Shown here piece by piece: positions 11,966 to 16,208 of a stretch of DNA of 16,208 nt. The notes below the pieces were generated by a model. The model saw only the letters and a list, made by a program, of their open reading frames with translations. It was not told the DNA's origin and did not search any database. The stretch is from Sphingomonadaceae bacterium (lineage in GTDB: Bacteria > Pseudomonadota > Alphaproteobacteria > Sphingomonadales > Sphingomonadaceae): assembly GCA_947451875.1 (NCBI GenBank), contig CANGBE010000010.1:1-16208 (forward strand), in the 5' to 3' direction. Numbering within the stretch: position 1 is the stretch's first letter; every line of letters begins with the position of its first letter. A program made the translations under genes and the position numbers.

Positions 11966-13692
11966 CCTGCCAGTGTCTCCGCATCGAGCGCATAGAGCAG
12001 GTCCGCATCGGGCATTGCCGAATACCTCAGTCCAAGGGCTGCTGGAACCAAGTTTCCGAGGAACCATTCCGCAACGATTGGTTTGGTCTTGGACAGGGCG
12101 CCGCCAACGGACGCGGCCGCAATTGATTGTCGCAGGAGTTGCCAGCCTGCGACAGCAACGGCGCACATTTCGAGAAAGGGGACAGAACCAGCCAATTTGT
12201 CGTCAAGTCTTGCGTCAGAAATCATCCAGGCTCCGATTTCTGCGCATTTGCAGCCAAGGTCTGCCAGCTGTTCTTCACGATTGCTGTTCGCATCTCGCAC
12301 GATCTCCGCCATTAACGCCGCAAACACGCCGCCACCTTCCAGCCCCAGCTTGCGGGTGACGAGATCAGCGGCCTGAATGCCGTTGGTGCCTTCATAGATC
12401 GGCGTGATCCGGGCATCGCGATAGTGCTGAGCCGCGCCGGTTTCCTCGATGAAGCCCATGCCGCCGTGGATCTGCAAGCCCAGACTGGCGACCTCGCAGC
12501 CGATATCTGTCCCCCATGCCTTGATCAACGGCACCAGAACGTCGGCGCGGGCCGCCGCGTTTGTGTCGCTCAGTGTGCCTCGGTCCACTTGACCACAGGT
12601 GTAATAGAGCAGGGCGCGGGCACCCTCGGTCAGCGCCCGCATCCGAAGCAGCATCCGCCGGACATCGGGATGCTCGATGATCGCCACCGGTGACTTGTCC
12701 GCCGATCCAGCGCGTGCCGATTGGATCCGGTCCCGCGCATAGGCGCTCGCCCGCTGCAGTGCGGCTTCGGCAACCATCACACCCTGCGCGCCGACATTGA
12801 TTCGCGCCGAATTCATCATGGTGAACATGCATTTCAGGCCTTCATTCTCGGCCCCGATCAGTTCGCCTATGCAGGTATCGTTATCGCCATAAGACATCAC
12901 GCAGGTGGGCGAGGCATGGATCCCCAGCTTGTGCTCAAGGCTCACCGCCTTCACATCATTCTTCGCACCCAGACTGCCATCGGCATTCACATGAAAGCGT
13001 GGGACGATGAACAGAGATATGCCGCGCGATCCAGCCGGCGCACCGGGCGTCCGCGCCAGCACCAGGTGGATGATGTTTTCTGCCAGCTCATGCTCGCCCC
13101 AGGTGATGTAGATCTTGGTGCCCTTGAGCAGGTACTTGCCATCGGCGGTGGGTGTTGCGATCGTGCGCAGCGCGCCGACGTCCGATCCGGCCTGCGGTTC
13201 GGTGAGGTTCATCGTGCCCGGCCATTCGCCGCTGATCAATTTGGCCAGATACATGGCCTTCTGCCCCTCGCTGCCGTGTTTTTCGATCGCATCGATAGCG
13301 CCGACAGTTAGCATCGGCAGCAGCGAGAAGCCCATATTCGCGGCACCAAGGTTTTCCAGCACGCAGGCGGCAAGGGTAAAGGGCAGCCCCTGCCCGCCGA
13401 ACTCTTCTGCGCCGGAAATGGCGTTCCAGCCCTGGTCGACATAGGCCTGATAGGCCTCGGCGTATCCCGCTGGCAGGCGCACCATACCATCGATCAACCT
13501 CGCGCCCTCGGTATCACCAACACGGGCCAGCGGCGCAAACTCACCAGCGGCGAATTGCCCAATGCCGTTAACAATGGCCTCCACCATGTCCGGACTGGCA
13601 GTGGCAAAGCGTTCGCTCTGCGCCAGCTCCTCGATCCCGGCGTTGACGCGAAGCGCGAAGACTTGTTCGGCTGTGGATGGGGTGTAGCTCAT
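11962..13692 (-). CDS. Acyl-CoA dehydrogenase, 3-methylmercaptopropionyl-CoA dehydrogenase (DmdC)-like
   Basis: The protein has 576 residues, longer than classic acyl-CoA dehydrogenases (about 380) and matching the large subfamily with an extra C-terminal domain. The FAD/substrate segment MNLTEPQAGSDVGALRT is at 161-177, ITWGEHELAENIIHLVLARTPGAPAGSRGISLFIVPRF is at 196-233, and LGLQIHGGMGFIEETGAAQHYRDARITPIYEGTNGIQAADLV is at 404-445, with Glu434 in YEGTNG as catalytic base. The expected reaction is FAD-dependent alpha-beta desaturation of an acyl-CoA with electrons passed to ETF. In this subfamily DmdC acts on methylmercaptopropionyl-CoA from DMSP, but many members act on ordinary acyl-CoAs, and no dmdB or dmdD is seen here. 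The start at 13692 has AAGGA 7 bases upstream. It is first in a two-gene unit with the DUF815 gene and divergent from the Sua5 gene (45 bases). Confidence 0.92.
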   Translation of the reverse strand: MSYTPSTAEQVFALRVNAGIEELAQSERFATASPDMVEAIVNGIGQFAAGEFAPLARVGDTEGARLIDGMVRLPAGYAEAYQAYVDQGWNAISGAEEFGGQGLPFTLAACVLENLGAANMGFSLLPMLTVGAIDAIEKHGSEGQKAMYLAKLISGEWPGTMNLTEPQAGSDVGALRTIATPTADGKYLLKGTKIYITWGEHELAENIIHLVLARTPGAPAGSRGISLFIVPRFHVNADGSLGAKNDVKAVSLEHKLGIHASPTCVMSYGDNDTCIGELIGAENEGLKCMFTMMNSARINVGAQGVMVAEAALQRASAYARDRIQSARAGSADKSPVAIIEHPDVRRMLLRMRALTEGARALLYYTCGQVDRGTLSDTNAAARADVLVPLIKAWGTDIGCEVASLGLQIHGGMGFIEETGAAQHYRDARITPIYEGTNGIQAADLVTRKLGLEGGGVFAALMAEIVRDANSNREEQLADLGCKCAEIGAWMISDARLDDKLAGSVPFLEMCAVAVAGWQLLRQSIAAASVGGALSKTKPIVAEWFLGNLVPAALGLRYSAMPDADLLYALDAETLAG

Positions 13693-13701
13693 GTCTTTTC
13701 C

Positions 13702-13729
13702 TTGGCATTGATGGCCACCTGCCTATAGC
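13702..13729 (+). promoter_or_regulatory. Putative promoter placed for a leaderless transcript of the Sua5-type gene
   Basis: TTGGCA (13702-13707) and TATAGC (13724-13729) are 16 bases apart, and the ATG follows after 8 bases. Transcription would begin at or within a base or two of the start codon. There is no Shine-Dalgarno sequence in GCAGCAGC before the ATG, which agrees with a leaderless mRNA. Confidence 0.4.
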
Positions 13730-13737
13730 GCAGCAGC

Positions 13738-14685
13738 ATGACCGGCAAGAGCGCCCCACAGGTTCGAAAGGCTGACGCTACGGCATGCGCCGAGGCGGCG
13801 GCTATGCTGAGCGAAGGGCGTCTTGTCGCGCTGCCGACCGAGACGGTTTATGGCCTCGCCGCCCGAGCCGACAGCGAATCAGCAGTGGCGGCAATTTATT
13901 GCGCCAAGGGCCGCCCCGATTTCAATCCGCTGATCGTTCACGTGTCCTCACTGGCTGCAGCAGAGGCGATTGCTGTATTCGACGAGGGTGCGCAGCGGCT
14001 GGCGGCGGCATTCTGGCCTGGGCCGCTGACGCTGGTTCTGCCTTTGCGCGCTGATGCTGGAATTGCCCCTGCGGTTACTGCGGGCCTGCCGACTATTGCC
14101 TTGCGTTGCCCGGCCCACCCGGTGATGCGCGAAGTCTTGTCTTTGGCAGGCGTGCCGCTCGCCGCTCCATCGGCCAACCGCAGCGGCGGGGTAAGTCCGA
14201 CCACCGCGGCACACGTTGCTGCCAGCCTTGGCGCAGCCGTGGACCTGATCCTTGATGGGGGGCCATGCACGGCAGGGATCGAGTCGACCATCGTCGCGGT
14301 GCGAGTGCAGGGCTGGTCGTTGCTGCGTCCGGGGCCGATAATCCGCGCCCAAGTTGCTGAAGTTATGGGTGAAAGCGATGACGTCACGGCGTCAAATAGC
14401 GGAATCGAAGCTCCGGGCCAGCTCGCCAGTCATTATGCCCCGGGCAAGCCGGTGCGGCTGGGAGTGACTAAGGCCGAGGCCGATGAGTTCCACATCGGCT
14501 TTGGCGCGGTCCCGGGAGATGTATCACTCTCCGCATCAGGCGATTGCGCCGAGGCGGCCGCGCGGCTCTATGCCTGCCTGCATCTCGCCGCTGCCGCCCC
14601 GCAAAGGCGCATCGCTATTGCGCCGGTTCCGGACGAGGGCATCGGCGCGGCAATCAATGATCGCCTGCGCCGAGCTGCTGTCTAA
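13738..14685 (+). CDS. sua5: L-threonylcarbamoyladenylate synthase, Sua5 type (YrdC plus Sua5 domain)
   Basis: The protein has 315 residues. It makes threonylcarbamoyl-AMP from threonine, bicarbonate and ATP, the first step of the t6A37 modification of ANN-decoding tRNAs. The YrdC domain covers about 14-200: LVALPTETVYGLAARA (29-44), KGRPDFNPLIVHV (57-69), the SAN motif in LAAPSANRSGG (141-151), GIESTIV (180-186) and LRPGPI (196-201). The linker APGQLASHYAP (225-235) and a C-terminal Sua5 domain (to 315) mark the long type rather than the short TsaC type. The C-terminal domain is somewhat diverged and Ala-rich. The ATG at 13738 is the first in frame and has no ribosome site. It is divergent from the acyl-CoA dehydrogenase and converges with the GIN-domain lipoprotein gene, with only 2 bases between stops. 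Confidence 0.95.
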   Translation: MTGKSAPQVRKADATACAEAAAMLSEGRLVALPTETVYGLAARADSESAVAAIYCAKGRPDFNPLIVHVSSLAAAEAIAVFDEGAQRLAAAFWPGPLTLVLPLRADAGIAPAVTAGLPTIALRCPAHPVMREVLSLAGVPLAAPSANRSGGVSPTTAAHVAASLGAAVDLILDGGPCTAGIESTIVAVRVQGWSLLRPGPIIRAQVAEVMGESDDVTASNSGIEAPGQLASHYAPGKPVRLGVTKAEADEFHIGFGAVPGDVSLSASGDCAEAAARLYACLHLAAAAPQRRIAIAPVPDEGIGAAINDRLRRAAV

Positions 14686-14687
14686 CC

Positions 14688-15476
14688 CTATTTCTCGTCT
14701 GCAGCGTTGCTGTCATCAGCATCGGGCGCATCGCTCGTTTGTGCAGGCCCGCTCTCGCAAACCAGTTTGCCCGCACCCATCGAGCTGACCTTGCAACTAG
14801 CCCTGCCCTTTACGGTGACCGTTCCCGACCCCATGATCGTTGCCGAAACATCGCCGTCAGACATCATCGTGGCATTGCCTGATCCGGCGATTGTCACTTT
14901 GGCATGATCGGCGCGGAGCAGAGCGAGGTCGGCGCTGCCCGATCCGGCGATCGTCATGTCGAGATCCTTCACCGAGCCACCGCCGCGCATGGTTCCTGAT
15001 CCTGCGACCGTCAGCTTGAAGGAATTGCCCGAGAGGGTTCCCGCGTTAACATTGCCCGACCCTGCAACGGTAACATTGGCGTCCTTGCCAAGGGCGTTGG
15101 CATCAAATGAGCCTGAACCGGCTAGGGTAACGTCCTGAGGTGCGGGCATGGTGATATTGATTGTGACTGCACCGCCCTCGCTCCACGATTTCGCGCGCAG
15201 AATGCCCAGCGTTCCGTCCTTCAGGGTAAAGCGCAGGTGATCGACGACCTTGGGATCGCCATCGACAGTGATTGCCAGCTTGGCACCTTCGCTGACTTTC
15301 ACGTGATCTGGGCCTGCCATCACCAGCTTGGTCGGCGCTTCGCCCGACATGTCGAGTTCGGACAGTTTTTTGCCCTCTTCGCCATCAATGTTAATCGAAG
15401 TGCTGCAGCCGGAAAGGGCGCCAGCCATGGCCAGCGCGGCAAGTTTCCGGCAGATCGAGCCGAGATCAATGCGCAT
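14688..15476 (-). CDS. Head GIN (DUF2807) domain lipoprotein with AGSG beta-ladder repeats
   Basis: The protein has 262 residues. Basic residues, a hydrophobic core and the lipobox LSGC (Cys24) mark a lipoprotein exported to the cell envelope. The mature part matches the putative autotransporter-adhesin head GIN domain (DUF2807). A regular repeat centred on AGSG occurs at 119, 138, 158, 177 and 197, with MGSG at 215 and MGAG at 233. The step is 18-20 residues, as expected for stacked coils of a right-handed beta-helix. Cys228 and Cys240 near the end could form a disulfide, and the tail is acidic and Asp/Ala-rich. The function is unknown; an envelope or adhesion-related role is only suggested by the family. 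The ATG at 15476 has GGGAGT upstream. A long inverted repeat covers its probable promoter. Confidence 0.86.
   Translation of the reverse strand: MRIDLGSICRKLAALAMAGALSGCSTSINIDGEEGKKLSELDMSGEAPTKLVMAGPDHVKVSEGAKLAITVDGDPKVVDHLRFTLKDGTLGILRAKSWSEGGAVTINITMPAPQDVTLAGSGSFDANALGKDANVTVAGSGNVNAGTLSGNSFKLTVAGSGTMRGGGSVKDLDMTIAGSGSADLALLRADHAKVTIAGSGNATMMSDGDVSATIMGSGTVTVKGRASCKVSSMGAGKLVCESGPAQTSDAPDADDSNAADEK
14878..14957. repeat. Imperfect direct repeats with a 60-base period in the GIN-domain gene
   Basis: Segments 14878-14897 and 14938-14957 match at 17 of 20 bases around GATCCGGCGAT and are exactly 60 bases apart. They encode successive AGSG coils. This shows that protein repeat similarity is kept at DNA level for at least this pair, pointing to repeat duplication. 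Confidence 0.6.
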
Positions 15477-15487
15477 ATTGGATACTC

Positions 15488-15525
15488 CCGATGTAGTGTA
15501 TCAACGTTATAATACACTGCATCGG
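15488..15525. promoter_or_regulatory. Long inverted repeat (probable operator) at the GIN-domain lipoprotein promoter
   Basis: CCGATGTAGTGTAT (15488-15501) and ATACACTGCATCGG (15512-15525) are complementary at 13 of 14 positions around a 10-base spacer. The inner part reads AGTGTA-N12-TACACT. It lies 12 bases upstream of the lipoprotein ATG and covers the probable -10 box. It resembles the AGTGTA/TACACT operators known for YtrA-type GntR repressors, although the spacing is one base shorter than I recall. A hairpin in the 5' leader is the alternative. No regulator gene is adjacent. Confidence 0.5.
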
Positions 15526-15535
15526 TCAGAATTCA
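15506..15535 (-). promoter_or_regulatory. Putative promoter of the GIN-domain lipoprotein gene
   Basis: On the minus strand TTGAAT (15535-15530) and TATAAC (15511-15506) are 18 bases apart. The start of transcription would fall near 15499, about 23 bases before the ATG, leaving room for the GGGAGT ribosome site. The -10 box lies in the spacer of the inverted repeat, so a protein bound there would block RNA polymerase. Confidence 0.4.
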
Positions 15536-15559
15536 AGGGGTCCTATCAAATTGAACAAA

Positions 15560-15593
15560 AAAGGGGCTGCACTCTTACGAATGCAGCCCCTTT
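15560..15593 (-). terminator. Intrinsic terminator of carD
   Basis: AAAGGGGCTGCA (15560-15571) pairs perfectly with TGCAGCCCCTTT (15582-15593) around a 10-base loop. On the minus strand the stem is followed by a T-rich stretch (TTTTTTGTTC including the end of the stem). It lies 24 bases after the carD stop and separates carD from the lipoprotein promoter. The plus-strand side is also T-rich (TTTGCTTTT), so it could act both ways. Confidence 0.88.
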
Positions 15594-15616
15594 GCTTTTC
15601 CGAAAACTGATGCAGA

Positions 15617-16153
15617 TCAGACTGCAGCAGCAGCAGTCTCGTAATACTTCGGTGCATGTTCATTGAGGATCGCGAGGATCTTCTTGAGCGCTGCCGGTTC
15701 GTCGGTCTTTTCCATGGCCGCGAGTTCGCGTGCGAGGCGCGAGCTTGCTGCCTCAAAGATCTGGCGTTCCGAATAGGACTGTTCCGGCTGGTCATCGGCG
15801 CGGAACAGATCGCGGGTCACTTCGGCGATCGACACGAGGTCGCCCGAATTGATCTTGGCTTCATATTCCTGGGCACGGCGCGACCACATGGTGCGCTTGA
15901 CCTTCGGCTTGCCGGTCAGTGTATCGAGTGCTTCGCGCAGGGTTTTATCCGAAGACAGCTTGCGCATGCCGATGGCCTCAACCTTGTTCATCGGAACGCG
16001 CAGCGTCATACGTTCCTTTTCAAAGCGGAGCACATAGAGCTCCAGCTTCATGCCGGCGATTTCCTGTTCCTGCAGCTCGATAACCCTGCCGACACCGTGC
16101 TTTGGGTAAACGACGTAGTCTCCAACATCGAATGCGTTGGCATTGACCGACAT
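15617..16153 (-). CDS. carD: CarD family transcriptional regulator
   Basis: The protein has 178 residues. CarD binds the RNA polymerase beta subunit through an N-terminal Tudor-like domain and stabilises open promoter complexes, notably at rRNA promoters. The RNA polymerase-interaction domain covers about 8-60 (FDVGDYVVYPKHGVGRVIEL, then ELYVLRFEKERMTLRVPMNK). The C-terminal helical DNA-binding domain includes KPKVKRTMWSRRAQEYEAKI (82-101) with Trp90 as the likely residue wedging at the -10 element, then SGDLVSIAEVTRDLFRADD (103-121) and SERQIFEAASSRLARELAAME. The length and sequence are typical of sphingomonads. Start ATG 16153 is preferred over ATG 16159 and 16180 because AAAGGA lies exactly 6 bases before it. 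It ends before a strong terminator, so it is probably monocistronic at its 3' end. No clear promoter is visible in the 55 bases to the window end. Confidence 0.95.
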   Translation of the reverse strand: MSVNANAFDVGDYVVYPKHGVGRVIELQEQEIAGMKLELYVLRFEKERMTLRVPMNKVEAIGMRKLSSDKTLREALDTLTGKPKVKRTMWSRRAQEYEAKINSGDLVSIAEVTRDLFRADDQPEQSYSERQIFEAASSRLARELAAMEKTDEPAALKKILAILNEHAPKYYETAAAAV

Positions 16154-16208
16154 GTACATTCCTTTCACATGCGGGGGCATTTTGGTGGCAATCGGTCAAG
16201 GAAGAACG

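Noticed and set aside
11966..12166. In-frame upstream extension of the DUF815 gene by 67 codons
   Set aside because: It reads the 3' part of the acyl-CoA dehydrogenase gene in another frame, is Cys/Arg-rich, and the ATGA overlap start fits better.
13934..13949. TTCACGTG sequence in the Sua5-type gene
   Set aside because: Only an 8-base similarity to parS without the second arm; expected by chance.
15295..15310. TTTCACGTGA half-site resembling parS in the lipoprotein gene
   Set aside because: Only one half matches; the other arm (TCTG) is unrelated and it is 9 kb from the parS cluster.

Overview
The window reads as chromosomal core DNA of an alphaproteobacterium, most likely a sphingomonad (Sphingomonadaceae or Erythrobacteraceae). 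This rests on the MnmE-MnmG-RsmG-ParA-ParB block typical of Alphaproteobacteria near the replication origin, a CarD protein and a small DUF6489-type protein of sphingomonad character, and uniformly GC-rich coding. No insertion sequence, integrase, CRISPR array, tRNA or rRNA was seen. Genes are densely packed and no stretch over 300 bases lacks a gene.

Layout. (1) 1-1578, plus strand: the C-terminal third of rho, followed 10 bases later by a TPR plus aspartyl/asparaginyl beta-hydroxylase-like gene. (2) 1611-7467, minus strand: a compact operon read right to left, DUF6489-type protein, mnmE, mnmG, rsmG, parA, parB. The mnmG-rsmG, rsmG-parA and parA-parB junctions are 4-base stop/start overlaps. 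The block carries two perfect and two degenerate parS palindromes (3419-5927), so it combines tRNA wobble-uridine modification, 16S rRNA methylation and chromosome segregation with the centromere sites themselves. It converges on rho-aspH across a perfect 12-bp inverted repeat. (3) 7580-9588: a dienelactone hydrolase (+), a secreted glycine-zipper protein (-) and a free-methionine-(R)-sulfoxide reductase (-). (4) 9654-11117 (+): a membrane-anchored PQQ-type sorbosone dehydrogenase-family beta-propeller. (5) 11135-13692 (-): an acyl-CoA dehydrogenase of the 3-methylmercaptopropionyl-CoA dehydrogenase type, overlapping by 4 bases a DUF815 AAA ATPase. (6) 13738-14685 (+): a Sua5-type threonylcarbamoyl-AMP synthase. 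(7) 14688-15476 (-): a lipoprotein with a repetitive head GIN (DUF2807) domain. (8) 15617-16153 (-): carD, ending in a clear intrinsic terminator.

Most genes are housekeeping. The most interesting signals are non-coding or fine-scale: the parS cluster written into rsmG and mnmG reading frames and abutting the mnmE stop; a degenerate G4 GTPase motif in MnmE; a long inverted repeat (AGTGTA-N12-TACACT core) at the lipoprotein promoter; start sites that lack a Shine-Dalgarno sequence but have promoter-like boxes placed for leaderless mRNAs (sorbosone dehydrogenase, Sua5, perhaps mnmG); and a 9-bp inverted repeat just before the mnmG start codon. I see no clear evidence of a wholly new multi-gene system.
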